Below are positions 50,857 to 59,430 of a DNA stretch of 64,000 nt, piece by piece. Source of the DNA: an uncultured Collinsella sp. (GTDB lineage Bacteria > Actinomycetota > Coriobacteriia > Coriobacteriales > Coriobacteriaceae); assembly GCA_958407995.1 (NCBI GenBank), contig CATYJU010000007.1, forward strand, positions 3,037 through 67,036, in the 5' to 3' direction. The notes below the pieces were generated by a model that made no database searches, was not told the origin of the DNA, and saw only the letters and a program-made list of their open reading frames with translations. The position numbers were made by a program, and so were the translations under genes. The first letter of the stretch is position 1. Every line of letters starts with the position of its first letter.

Positions 50857-51843
50857 ATGCCGATTAATGATCCCGAGAAGTCGGAGAATATGCGCAAGTC
50901 CATCCGCGTGTATTCCGGTTCCTCCAACCGTCCCCTCGCTCAGAAGATCGCTGAGTACCTTGGGGTCGAGCTTTCGGGCCTTACGCTAAAGCAGTTCGCC
51001 AACGGTGAGATTTACGCCCGCTACGACGAGACCGTCCGCGGCGCCGACGTCTTCCTGATTCAGTCCGTGGCCGGCGGCAACGTCAACGACATGCTCATGG
51101 AGCTGCTCATCGCCACCGACGCTGCCAAGCGCGCATCCGCCCGCTCCATCACCGCCGTCATCACCCACTACGGCTATGCCCGCCAGGACCGCAAGGCCGG
51201 CCCGCGCGAGCCCATCACCGCCCGCCTCGTCGCCAACCTGCTCGAGCGCGCCGGCGTCGACCGCATCATCACCCTCGACCTGCACCAGGGTCAGATCCAG
51301 GGCTTCTTTGATATCCCGGTCAACCACCTGTCCGCACTGCCGCTGTTTGGCCAGTACTACAACGCCATGAACTTCGACACCGACAACCTGGTTGTCGTCT
51401 CCCCCGACGTGGGCCGCGCCAAGGCCGCCAAGAAGCTGTCCGACATGCTCGGCTGCGACCTGGCCATCGCCCACAAGGGCCGTCCGCGCCACAACGCCGC
51501 CGAGGTCATGGGCATCATCGGTGACATCAAGGGCAAGACCTGCATCATCAACGACGACATGATCGACACCGCTGGCACCCTGTGCGCCAACGTCAAGGAG
51601 CTCAAGGCTATGGGCGCTGGCGACATCTACGTCTGCGCCACCCACGGCATCTTCTCCGGTCCGGCCATCGAGCGTCTGAACGACGCCCCGATCGTCGAGT
51701 GCCTCGTCACCGACGCCATTCCCGTCGAGGTCGGCGGCAAGATCAAGACCATCTCGGTCGCCGAGGAGTTCGCTCAGGCCATCTCCGCCGTTTACCACGA
51801 GGAGCCCGTCTCCACGCTCGTCGGCGGCGACTTCGCGCTGTAG
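50857..51843 (+). CDS. prs: Ribose-phosphate pyrophosphokinase
   Basis: 328 aa; AAAGGAGAAGGGTA precedes the ATG. Makes PRPP from ribose-5-P and ATP. Motifs: YSGSSNRPLAQKIAEYLG, FANGEIYARY, YARQDRKAGPREPI, DLHQGQIQGFFDIP, and PRPP loop INDDMIDTAGT. Length is typical. Confidence 0.96.
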   Translation: MPINDPEKSENMRKSIRVYSGSSNRPLAQKIAEYLGVELSGLTLKQFANGEIYARYDETVRGADVFLIQSVAGGNVNDMLMELLIATDAAKRASARSITAVITHYGYARQDRKAGPREPITARLVANLLERAGVDRIITLDLHQGQIQGFFDIPVNHLSALPLFGQYYNAMNFDTDNLVVVSPDVGRAKAAKKLSDMLGCDLAIAHKGRPRHNAAEVMGIIGDIKGKTCIINDDMIDTAGTLCANVKELKAMGAGDIYVCATHGIFSGPAIERLNDAPIVECLVTDAIPVEVGGKIKTISVAEEFAQAISAVYHEEPVSTLVGGDFAL

Positions 51844-51877
51844 TCCAACGCGCATCGCATCATCTTTGATGCTTTTA

Positions 51878-51908
51878 AAGGGTCGGAAGCTCGCTTCCGG
51901 CCCTTTTT
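51878..51908 (+). terminator. Terminator of prs
   Basis: AAAGGGTCGGAAGC / GCTTCCGGCCCTTTTT. Confidence 0.85.
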
Positions 51909-51929
51909 CTATCCCTCGCCAACCTTCCC

Positions 51930-52131
51930 TGGACAATTGGTTCAGATACGTATTTTTTAAAGCCCCAAAGGGCCGTTCGGAGCCTTCTGAGCTCCCCGGC
52001 GGATGCCATGCCGCCCAAAGCTCATCGTTTTCGAGTACAACCGCCGCATATTTACCCTCAAATCACCCTCGAAGGCCCTTAGAAACGCCTCGAATGCCCG
52101 TCGCCTTATACGTATCTGAACTAACTGTCCA
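51930..52131. repeat. Family D inverted-repeat element, copy 1 (~202 bp)
   Basis: Ends TGGACAATTGGTTCAGATAC and TACGTATCTGAACTAACTGT-CCA, inverted with few mismatches. Lies between prs and the nuclease-like gene. Confidence 0.8.
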
Positions 52132-52294
52132 GTAGCTATCGTCAACCTTCGCGGCAGAGCTCAATTTCCTGCAATCCCCTCAACCGATTCCATCGATTTC
52201 ATAACACCCAGCCGTTCATGGCGCACAGCGCCCCGCTGAGCGAAAAGAACGGTATGGCGGTCGCATTCTGCCGCCAACTTAGTACGTTATAGCT

Positions 52295-53422
52295 ATGACG
52301 ACCGTGATTTCACATTTCTCCGCCCTCCGCGCAATTCGTCGCGCACGACGGGCGTACTCTGCCCTACCCTGGGACTCCGTTGATAGTGAACAGCAAGCAC
52401 AGGCCTTGGCTAGCTGCATTCCCAATAATGACGCGATAGACTTTGGCGCACTTTCGATACTCGACGCCTGGAATGAAGATGATTCCGAACTACTCGATCT
52501 TCTCGTTTCAAACGAAGACAACAGACGCCCCGACAAGCGACTTCTTCAGCATATTCTCTCCGCTCCGCTTCCTGAAGGTGCAATTATGCACGTCGAGGCC
52601 GACATCTACGCAACGTCTCCTGCCATGACAGCCATGCTTTGTTCTAAAAATGAATCGGTCGCCAAAACCTTGATGCTCCTTATGGAGCTGCTCGGAACCT
52701 ACTCCCTTCCGCCCGAGGCAACCTACCCCATCGCCTATGACGACATCTGGCCCAAGGGCGATAGCTGCGCAGCGACGGGCGATCTTGATTGCCTGGGCGG
52801 CCAGTCGGCAGCCAAACAGCAGAACGAAACCCGCTACGAACAGGCGCACTACAAATGCGAGCCCGCCACGACCATCGAAGATCTCGAGGCGGTCGCGCGC
52901 TTCGCCAAAAGTAGCTCATACACCTCGTTTCGCACGGCAGTCAAGCTTGCCCGACCCGGATCTTCATCCCCAGCCGAATCCCTAATGTTAGCCGTTCTCG
53001 GAGCGCCCATGCGCTTTGGCGGATTCGGATGTTGCAGCCTGCCCATGGGAGGCCTGCTACTCAACTATCGAATCGACTTCGACACTCTTGCGGTTAACAT
53101 GTCCTCCGGCATCCCTTACGCCATCTGCGACCTATATTGCCCGGCCGCCGGAGTCGACAACGAATACAACGGAATTGGGCATGAGCTTCAAAACGCTCGC
53201 ATCCACGATGGCAATCGAAATAATGGCCTCAAGGCAATGGGCATCCACGTCCTGGTTATCAATCGCGACCAAATGAAAGACCTTGTTGCACTCGAAGCCT
53301 TCGCCCAAACGATGCATCGACTCGCAGGAGTCCGATTCCGATATCGCATCAAGGGCTATCGCAAGCGTCAGGCCGCTTGGCTCAACGCTCTGCGGGCCGG
53401 AATCGGCCTTGCGCCGGTCTAA
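52295..53422 (+). CDS. Hypothetical protein with PD-(D/E)XK endonuclease-like C-terminal region
   Basis: 375 aa, no Shine-Dalgarno visible, so possibly leaderless. The N-terminal ~210 residues are not recognised. The last ~110 residues read CDLYCPAAGVDNEYNGIGHE, then DGNRNNGLKAMGIHVLVINR, which resembles the D...E-Y-G / D-x-x-R...G-x-x-V layout of DUF559/Vsr-like nucleases and AbiEi-type toxins; the normal VEYDG core is varied here (VDNEYNG). The gene is flanked on both sides by copies of the family D inverted repeat. Function is unknown; a nuclease or defence role is inference. Confidence 0.6.
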   Translation: MTTVISHFSALRAIRRARRAYSALPWDSVDSEQQAQALASCIPNNDAIDFGALSILDAWNEDDSELLDLLVSNEDNRRPDKRLLQHILSAPLPEGAIMHVEADIYATSPAMTAMLCSKNESVAKTLMLLMELLGTYSLPPEATYPIAYDDIWPKGDSCAATGDLDCLGGQSAAKQQNETRYEQAHYKCEPATTIEDLEAVARFAKSSSYTSFRTAVKLARPGSSSPAESLMLAVLGAPMRFGGFGCCSLPMGGLLLNYRIDFDTLAVNMSSGIPYAICDLYCPAAGVDNEYNGIGHELQNARIHDGNRNNGLKAMGIHVLVINRDQMKDLVALEAFAQTMHRLAGVRFRYRIKGYRKRQAAWLNALRAGIGLAPV

Positions 53423-53455
53423 ACGGCGAATCACCCGTGCGCCGTCGAACAGGGC

Positions 53456-53660
53456 TGGACAGTTAGTTCAAATACGTATAAATAGACACATTGAATTAGG
53501 CTGTTTTGCAGCTATCTCTATACCATTCGCCCTATTTGAAAGCGGGGTAGACTTCAAAACAGCGTCATATGGACTAACTAAAGTTCCAAAACAACGTATC
53601 GGCATTGAATTGAGCAATTCGAGTCCTCAGAACTTATACGTATCTGAACTAACTGTCCAC
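53456..53660. repeat. Family D inverted-repeat element, copy 2 (~205 bp)
   Basis: Ends TGGACAGTTAGTTCAAATAC and GTATCTGAACTAACTGTCCA, near-perfect inverses. Confidence 0.82.
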
Positions 53661-53773
53661 CTCGGATTTTGACGGCCGTCCAAACGCCCCCAAACAACCT
53701 CAATTGCCCTCCATTTGACAGCGGCAACAGGGTCGCTCACCATAGCAGGCGACAAACCAACGAAAGGATGAAC

Positions 53774-54403
53774 ATGGCAGCTGCACAGCCGCTTAAGATT
53801 CGCATGGTTGCCGGACTTGGCAACCCTGGCGATGAGTATGCCGAGACCCGCCACAACGCCGGTTTTAAGGCGATCGACGAGCTGGCCCGTCAGGCCGGCG
53901 TCACGTACTGGAAAAACCAAGCAGGCGCCGAGGTCGCGCTCATCAATATCAACGATGCCGAGGAAGAGGGCGGCAAGCGCCAGATCGTGCTGGTCAAGCC
54001 GCAGTCGTACATGAATACCTCGGGTGGCCCCATCTCCAAGCTTTGCCGCGAATACAAAATCAAGGCCGAGGAGCTACTCGTAATCCACGACGAGCTCGAT
54101 ATTCCCGCCGGCGACGTGCGTGTTAAGGTGGGCGGCGGCCATGCTGGCCATAACGGCCTGCGCTCCATCATCGACAAGATGGGCAGCCGCGACTTTAGTC
54201 GCATCCGCACCGGCATTGGCAACCCTCCCGGCAAGATGGCCGTGGCAGACTATGTGCTCAAGCAGCTGCGCGCCCGCGAGGCCGAGGACTTCCAGGACAC
54301 CTGCGCCCGCGCCGCAGACGCCGCCGGTCTGGCCATCGTCCACGGCGTAATCTACGCCCGCGATCACGTAAACGGCGCCGCTTCCGCCAACGGCAAGCAC
54401 TAA
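53774..54403 (+). CDS. pth: Peptidyl-tRNA hydrolase
   Basis: 209 aa from MAAAQPLK, AAAGG six to seven bases before. Family signatures: GLGNPGDEYAETRHNAGF (catalytic His), KPQSYMNTSG, HDELDIP and GGGHAGHNGLRSI. It releases tRNA from peptidyl-tRNA. The next base block after the stop is a long inverted-repeat element. Confidence 0.95.
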   Translation: MAAAQPLKIRMVAGLGNPGDEYAETRHNAGFKAIDELARQAGVTYWKNQAGAEVALININDAEEEGGKRQIVLVKPQSYMNTSGGPISKLCREYKIKAEELLVIHDELDIPAGDVRVKVGGGHAGHNGLRSIIDKMGSRDFSRIRTGIGNPPGKMAVADYVLKQLRAREAEDFQDTCARAADAAGLAIVHGVIYARDHVNGAASANGKH

Positions 54404-54405
54404 AA

Positions 54406-54601
54406 CCTACCAAAAAGGGATGTTTATTTTGGCAGGTTTTATCTACGAAAACGCCCCAGTGGCCGCATCGCAATAAACCCCGCACTGCCATACACACATA
54501 GCGCCCCAAAGGGGGCCGGCCTCATCACAACCTGAGGCCGGCCCTCTTTGCCGTTTTGCCTGATAAAACTTGCCAAAATAAACCTGTCCCTATTTGGCAG
54601 G
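54406..54601. repeat. 196-bp inverted-repeat element starting at the pth stop
   Basis: Arms CCTACCAAAAAGGGATGTTT-ATTTTGGCAGGTTTTATC (54406-54443) and its inverse at 54562-54601, almost all positions matching apart from a two-base gap. Starts 3 bases after the stop codon. Contains a nested hairpin at 54513-54544. Confidence 0.8.
54513..54544 (+). terminator. Terminator hairpin after pth
   Basis: GGGCCGGCCTCA / TGAGGCCGGCCC followed by TCTTTGCC. Confidence 0.65.
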
Positions 54602-54664
54602 CCAAAGTGGATAAACCCTGCTCCCGCCTGCCAAAGATACACGTAAACAGCATGTCCATGAGGG

Positions 54665-54670
54665 TATAAT
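54665..54670 (+). promoter_or_regulatory. -10 box upstream of the nfn pair
   Basis: Consensus TATAAT about 105 bases before the NfnA start; no convincing -35 hexamer. Confidence 0.45.
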
Positions 54671-54775
54671 TTGCACCGTATGTCTGCACAACGCCTGTGC
54701 GCGTACGGTTTTATTCGGGCTACCGTCCATTTCCGTGGAGGCACGGTTCGGCAGCCCTAACAAGAGAGGGGTTCT

Positions 54776-55615
54776 ATGTATAAGATCCTGGAGAAGACGC
54801 AGTTCTCGGAGAAGGTGTTCAAGTTCCGCATTGAGGCGCCTGCAATCGCCAAACATGCGCACGCTGGACAGTTCCTCATGGTTCGCGCCAACGAGACGGG
54901 CGAGCGTGTCCCGTTTACCCTGGCCGGCTGGAACGGTGACGAGGGCTGGGTCGAGTTCATCTTCATGGTGATCGGCAAGACCACCGAGATGCTTTCCACC
55001 TACGAGGCCGGCGAGTCGCTGCGCGACGTCGTGGGCCCGCTGGGCGTTCCCACCGAGATGGCTGAGGGCCCCTGCGCCGTCATTGGCGGCGGCGTCGGCC
55101 TGGCAATTGCCTTCCCGGTCGCCAAGCACCTGGTCGAGACCGGCCACGAGGTGCACGCCATCATGGGCGCCCGCACCAAGGACCTCCTGCTTATGGAGGA
55201 CCAGTTCCGCGAGCTCCTCGACGAGGACCACATCCACATCACCACTGACGACGGCTCCTACGGCGAGCAGGGCGTTGTCACCGCTCCGCTGGAGCGCCTG
55301 CTGCAGGACAAGGCCGTGAGCCAGGTCTTCTGCGTCGGCCCCGTTCCGATGATGAAGTTCTCGACCCTCACCGCCCAGAAGTACGACACCCCCATCACCG
55401 CGTCGCTCAACCCCATCATGGTTGACGGCACCGGCATGTGCGGCTGCTGCCGCGTCGAGGTGGGCGGCGTGACCAAGTTCGCTTGCGTCGACGGCCCCGA
55501 CTTCGATGCCACCCTGGTCGACTGGGATGACCTTCGTGCCCGCCAGGCCGCTTACCGTTCCGAAGAGGGCGAGTCCCTCAAGGCCTATGAGGAAAAGAGA
55601 TGCGCATGCCACTAG
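54776..55615 (+). CDS. nfnA: NfnA-like FAD/[2Fe-2S] subunit of electron-bifurcating transhydrogenase
   Basis: 279 aa. Ferredoxin-NADP reductase fold: FAD-binding RVPFTLAGW, Rossmann CAVIGGGVGLAIAFPVA, NAD region and a C-terminal [2Fe-2S] site with cysteines in GTGMCGCCRV and KFACVDGPDFD. NfnAB couples NADH, reduced ferredoxin and NADPH by flavin-based bifurcation. CAAGAGAGGGG precedes the ATG. It overlaps nfnB by 16 bases. A sulfide/dihydroorotate dehydrogenase electron-transfer subunit is the alternative reading. Confidence 0.85.
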   Translation: MYKILEKTQFSEKVFKFRIEAPAIAKHAHAGQFLMVRANETGERVPFTLAGWNGDEGWVEFIFMVIGKTTEMLSTYEAGESLRDVVGPLGVPTEMAEGPCAVIGGGVGLAIAFPVAKHLVETGHEVHAIMGARTKDLLLMEDQFRELLDEDHIHITTDDGSYGEQGVVTAPLERLLQDKAVSQVFCVGPVPMMKFSTLTAQKYDTPITASLNPIMVDGTGMCGCCRVEVGGVTKFACVDGPDFDATLVDWDDLRARQAAYRSEEGESLKAYEEKRCACH

Positions 55616-57015
55616 TTAACGGTCGTTTCGTTGCCGATATGAAGTCGCCCCGCACCCCCGATAACGAGGAGCCGGCTGCCGAGCGCGCCTGCGACTTCCG
55701 CCCCGTCGACAAGGGCTTCACCGAGGAGATGGCGCTGGCCGAGGCCGAGCGCTGCCTCAACTGCAAGAAGCCGTTCTGTGTTGAGGGCTGCCCCGTCAAC
55801 ATCAACATCCCCCGCTTTATCGAGCAGATCCGCGCGAAGGACTTCGGCGGCGCCCTCGATACTATCCGCGAGGACTCCATGCTTCCCGCTATCTGCGGCC
55901 GCGTCTGCCCGCAGGAGAACCAGTGCGAGGGCAAGTGCATCCGTGGTAAGAAGTCCGAGCCCGTGGCCATCGGCCAGCTCGAGCGCTTCCTGGGTGATCG
56001 CCCCGAGCTCGCCTCCACGCCCAAGATGGCCCCCAAGAACGGCAAGAAGGTCGCCGTCGTCGGCTCCGGCCCGTCCGGCATCACCTGCGCCGGCGAGCTC
56101 GCCCGTAACGGCTTTGACGTCACCGTCTTCGAGGCATTCTTCACCGGCGGCGGCGTGCTGGTCTACGGCATCCCCGAGTTCCGTCTGCCCAAGGCAGTCG
56201 TCAAGCGCGAGATTGACGGCCTGGAGGACATGGGCGTCAAGTTTGAGTACAACTCCGTCGTGGGCAACATGGCCACGGCCGAGGAGCTGTTCGAGCAGGG
56301 CTTCGACGCCATCTACGTGGCGACTGGCGCCGGCCTGCCCAAGTTCCTCAACGTCCCCGGCGAGAACCTGCCCAACGTCTTCTTCGCGAACGAGTACCTC
56401 ACCCGCGTGAACCTGATGAAGGCCAACAAGTTCCCCGAGTACGACACCCCCACCAAGCACGGCAAGAACGTCGTCGTCTTTGGTGGCGGCAACGTGGCTA
56501 TGGACGCCGTCCGTACCGCCAAGCGCCTGGGCGCCGAGCACGCCATCATCGCCTATCGTCGTACCGAGGATGAGATGCCCTGCCGTCGCGCTGAGCTGCA
56601 CCATGCCAAGGCCGAGGGCGTCGAGGTTCTACCGCTCGTCTCCCCGCTCGAGTTTGTCGCTGGCGAGGACGGCTCCGTGTGCGCCGTCAAGGTCCAGAAG
56701 ATGGAGCTCGGCGAGCCCGACGAGTCCGGCCGCCGTCGCCCGGTGCCCATCGAGGGCGCCATCGAGGAGATCCCCTGCGACGTCGCGATCTCGGCTATCG
56801 GCACCAACGCCAACCCCTTCGCTGCCAAGATCGGCGGCAAGATGGAGCTCAACAAGTGGGGCTACATCGTCGCCGACGAGGAGACCGGCCAGACCACCGA
56901 TCCCCGCATCTGGGCCGGCGGCGACATCGTCACCGGTGCCGCTACGGTCATTCTGGCGATGGGCGCCGGCAAGAAGGCCGCCGCTTCGATCACCAAGAGC
57001 CTGCTGGGCGAGTAA
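55600..57015 (+). CDS. nfnB: NfnB-like / small-subunit glutamate synthase flavoprotein
   Basis: 471 aa. N-terminal two [4Fe-4S] cluster domain (AERCLNCKKPFCVEGCPV; CGRVCPQENQCEGKC), then FAD (VVGSGPSGITCAGELA) and NADPH (VFGGGNVAMDAVRTAKRLG) Rossmann motifs, and WAGGDIVTGAATV at the end. On its own it would be called gltA/GltD-like, but the overlap with nfnA identifies it as the large NfnAB subunit. Confidence 0.88.
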   Translation: MRMPLVNGRFVADMKSPRTPDNEEPAAERACDFRPVDKGFTEEMALAEAERCLNCKKPFCVEGCPVNINIPRFIEQIRAKDFGGALDTIREDSMLPAICGRVCPQENQCEGKCIRGKKSEPVAIGQLERFLGDRPELASTPKMAPKNGKKVAVVGSGPSGITCAGELARNGFDVTVFEAFFTGGGVLVYGIPEFRLPKAVVKREIDGLEDMGVKFEYNSVVGNMATAEELFEQGFDAIYVATGAGLPKFLNVPGENLPNVFFANEYLTRVNLMKANKFPEYDTPTKHGKNVVVFGGGNVAMDAVRTAKRLGAEHAIIAYRRTEDEMPCRRAELHHAKAEGVEVLPLVSPLEFVAGEDGSVCAVKVQKMELGEPDESGRRRPVPIEGAIEEIPCDVAISAIGTNANPFAAKIGGKMELNKWGYIVADEETGQTTDPRIWAGGDIVTGAATVILAMGAGKKAAASITKSLLGE

Positions 57016-57043
57016 TCACCTGCAGCGCTAGCCACCAAACGGC

Positions 57044-57081
57044 AAAGTCCCCGTCGAGCACGCGCCCGGCGGGGACTTTTT
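57044..57081 (+). terminator. Terminator of nfnAB
   Basis: AAAGTCCCCG / CGGGGACTTTTT stem-loop. Confidence 0.85.
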
Positions 57082-57104
57082 CTATGCCGGCCGTCCACGC
57101 TGCA

Positions 57105-57159
57105 TCTCAATCTGCAACAGTTAGAGACCAAATATGCCGCCTGGTGTTACAGATCAAGA
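57105..57159. repeat. 55-bp hairpin repeat, array 2 unit 1
   Basis: TCTCAATCTGCAACAG ... GTGTTACAGATCAAGA; same family and length as the units at 27.9-28.2 kb. Confidence 0.85.
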
Positions 57160-57185
57160 CGTTGGGCTGACGGCCGAACGGGTCA

Positions 57186-57240
57186 TCTAAATCTGTAACA
57201 GTTAGAGCCATTTTCGCTGGCTTGGTGTTACAGATCGAGA
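57186..57240. repeat. 55-bp hairpin repeat, array 2 unit 2
   Basis: TCTAAATCTGTAACAG ... GTGTTACAGATCGAGA, starting exactly 81 bases after unit 1. Confidence 0.85.
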
Positions 57241-57300
57241 TTTTGCAAAAGCCGAGGATAGGCACTGCCGCCAAAGCCTTCCCCTCGGCCTAAAACAAAA

Positions 57301-57335
57301 ACCACCACAAAGGTGCCTGTCCCCTTTGTGGTGGT
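57301..57335 (-). terminator. Terminator of the cytidylate-kinase-like gene
   Basis: ACCACCACAAAG / CTTTGTGGTGGT stem between convergent genes; the loop contains the GGGGACAGGCAC word seen in other repeats. Confidence 0.7.
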
Positions 57336-57344
57336 TTTGGTTGG

Positions 57345-57968
57345 CTAGCCTTCGAGCTGCGCCACCTTGTAGCGGTAGGCAGCGGCGATAACGTCTTTAC
57401 AACCCTCGCGGCCCAGCTTGGCGCGGTTGACGACGATGTCCTTGCCACTCGTCATCTTCCACTTTCCGGCACTGTAGCGCTTATAGAACGCCTCGCGCGC
57501 CTTCTGCTGCTGCTTGACCAGCTTGGCGCCCTTCTTTTTGTTGAGGCCGCGCTTCTTGCGCACGATCTCGACGCGGTCCTCAAAGGGCGCAGTCACCAGC
57601 ACGGCGATATGGTTGGGGTTGTTGCGCAGCAGGTAATCGGACAGGCGGCCTTCGATAATGCAGCTCTCGGTCTCGCCCAGATCCAAAATCACCTGGCTCA
57701 TCTTTTGGAACAACTTATCCGAGTACGAACGGGCGTCGTAGCGGTCGGGCAGAAACGCCATGTTCTCCACAGCCAGACGCTCGTCGTAGGCGGCCATCTT
57801 ATCGAGCGACTCGCCCGCACGCAGCGACGCGCGCACCAGCAGCTCGTTATCGTACAGCGGAATCCCCAGCTCATTGGCGAGGATACGGCCAATCTCGTGG
57901 CCCTCGGCACCAAAGTCGCGCGCGATGGTAATGACCACAGGACTCTTCTTGTTCACCAGATCGCTCAT
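57345..57968 (-). CDS. Cytidylate kinase-like family protein
   Basis: About 207 aa from MSDLVNKK with AAAGGA upstream. A P-loop-like N-terminal strand is followed by ARDFGAEGHEIGRILANELG and GIPLYDNELL, the AAK6/cytidylate-kinase-like 2 family in which the classical Walker A is modified. IIEGRLSDYLLR and RVEIVRKKRG match the middle. Members occur widely in anaerobes beside transport or CBS genes; the nucleotide substrate is unproven. Confidence 0.75.
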   Translation of the reverse strand: MSDLVNKKSPVVITIARDFGAEGHEIGRILANELGIPLYDNELLVRASLRAGESLDKMAAYDERLAVENMAFLPDRYDARSYSDKLFQKMSQVILDLGETESCIIEGRLSDYLLRNNPNHIAVLVTAPFEDRVEIVRKKRGLNKKKGAKLVKQQQKAREAFYKRYSAGKWKMTSGKDIVVNRAKLGREGCKDVIAAAYRYKVAQLEG

Positions 57969-57985
57969 CGCGATTCCTTTCTCTA

Positions 57986-58014
57986 TGTGACAAAGGGACT
58001 GTCCCTTTGTCACA
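57986..58014. promoter_or_regulatory. 29-bp perfect palindrome
   Basis: TGTGACAAAGGGAC-T-GTCCCTTTGTCACA, between the amino acid permease stop and the kinase start. It may be a terminator of the ABC operon, an operator for the kinase gene, or a repeat element. Confidence 0.55.
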
Positions 58015-58016
58015 TT

Positions 58017-58655
58017 CTACGCTGCCACCATTCGCCTCTGATATGTCCTCACCAGCAACGAGATACCAAAGTTGAGCACAAAGTACATCGCAAACACCAG
58101 GCCGTAGAGCATAAGCACCTGCGACAGGTCGATCGCATGGGCCATCACGACGTTTGCCGTGTACATGAGCTCGGCCACGTTAATGCCCGAAAGATACGAG
58201 CTGTCCTTAATGACGGTCGTGCATTGGCTAAACAGCGCCGGAATGATCGTCTTAAACGTCTGCGGCAGAATGATGTAGCGCATGGTGGCAAAGAAGCCGA
58301 AGCCCTGGCTCTGCGCTGCCTCAAACTGGCCGCGCGGAATCGAGTTGAGGCCGCCGCGCACAATCTCGGCCATAACAGCACTGGTAAACAGCGTAAAGGC
58401 GATGGTCGAAATCACAATGTCCAAACCCTGCACCGTAAAGTAGATAAACAGGATCCACAGCAGGTTCGGCGTGCAGCGGAACAGCTCGATATAGGCGCTC
58501 ACCAAAATACGGAACGGGCGGGGCGCATAGCTTTTAACGAGCGCCAGCACCGTGCCAAAGATGAGCGAGAAAAAGATCGACAGCGCCGAGATCTCTATGG
58601 TCTTAACAAAGCCGCCCCAAATGTAGAGCAGGTTGGTCGCGTTGAAGATTTCCAT
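58017..58655 (-). CDS. Polar amino acid ABC transporter permease
   Basis: 212 aa. Five helices in the HisM/GlnP (BPD_transp_1) fold with AEIVRGGLNSIPRGQFEAAQSQGF, quoted part GLNSIPRGQFEAAQSQGF, the EAA motif that docks the ATPase. It starts 3 bases after the other permease. Forms a heterodimeric channel with 58659-59405. Last of the four-gene importer operon. Confidence 0.9.
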   Translation of the reverse strand: MEIFNATNLLYIWGGFVKTIEISALSIFFSLIFGTVLALVKSYAPRPFRILVSAYIELFRCTPNLLWILFIYFTVQGLDIVISTIAFTLFTSAVMAEIVRGGLNSIPRGQFEAAQSQGFGFFATMRYIILPQTFKTIIPALFSQCTTVIKDSSYLSGINVAELMYTANVVMAHAIDLSQVLMLYGLVFAMYFVLNFGISLLVRTYQRRMVAA

Positions 58656-58658
58656 GCG

Positions 58659-59405
58659 CTAGGCCTCCTCTACGTTGTCGAGCCCCAGCTCGGCCAGGTT
58701 CACGCCGCGCGGACGCTCCTTGGAGCGACGCTCGAGCCACTGCACCAGCATGGCGAGCGGAAAGCAGATGATGAAGTACATAAGGCAGCAGACGATGTAT
58801 CCCTGCAGGTAACCGTACAGACTCACAAAGTTGTCGGAACGGTACATAAGGTCGCCGCCGGCCACAAGCGCCAGTACCGACGTGTTCTTGACCAGGTTGA
58901 GCGCCTGGTTACACAGCGGCGGCAAAATGATCTTGAACGTCTGGGGCAGCACGATGTACCAGTACGCCTGCGCACGGGTAAAGCCCTGGCTCTGGGCCGC
59001 CTCCATCTGACCGCGCGGGACCGCCTCGATACCGGTGCGGATGACCTCCGAAATGTAGGCCGCGTGATACAGGCCCACGCCCAAGAAGCCCAGCACGAAC
59101 GGCGCGATGCGCACCGGCTGGTCGGCACCGGTTATGGCCTGCAAAAACTGCGGACCGGCCATGTACATAAAGAGCACCTGTACGGGCAGCGGGGTGTTCT
59201 GGTAAAACTCCACGTACACGCGGCTTATGGCGCGCAGCACGCGTGAGCGAGTGGTAGAGAACACGCCCAGCAGCGTGCCCAGCACCAGCGACAGCAGCAG
59301 ACCGGCAACGACCACTTGCAGCGTCACGCCAAAGCCCTCCCAGAAGGGCCCCATGTTTTGAAATGTCGTCGACCAACGGTCGGCGTCAAATAATCCTTCG
59401 AGCAT
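58659..59405 (-). CDS. Polar amino acid ABC transporter permease
   Basis: About 248 aa from MLEGLFDADRWS, GGAAGGAATCAA before the ATG. Same fold as its partner, EAA loop RTGIEAVPRGQMEAAQSQGF. Both permeases are of the glutamate/glutamine/histidine class by family; the precise amino acid is not determined. Confidence 0.9.
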   Translation of the reverse strand: MLEGLFDADRWSTTFQNMGPFWEGFGVTLQVVVAGLLLSLVLGTLLGVFSTTRSRVLRAISRVYVEFYQNTPLPVQVLFMYMAGPQFLQAITGADQPVRIAPFVLGFLGVGLYHAAYISEVIRTGIEAVPRGQMEAAQSQGFTRAQAYWYIVLPQTFKIILPPLCNQALNLVKNTSVLALVAGGDLMYRSDNFVSLYGYLQGYIVCCLMYFIICFPLAMLVQWLERRSKERPRGVNLAELGLDNVEEA

Positions 59406-59430
59406 TTGATTCCTTCCTTGGACGATGCGT

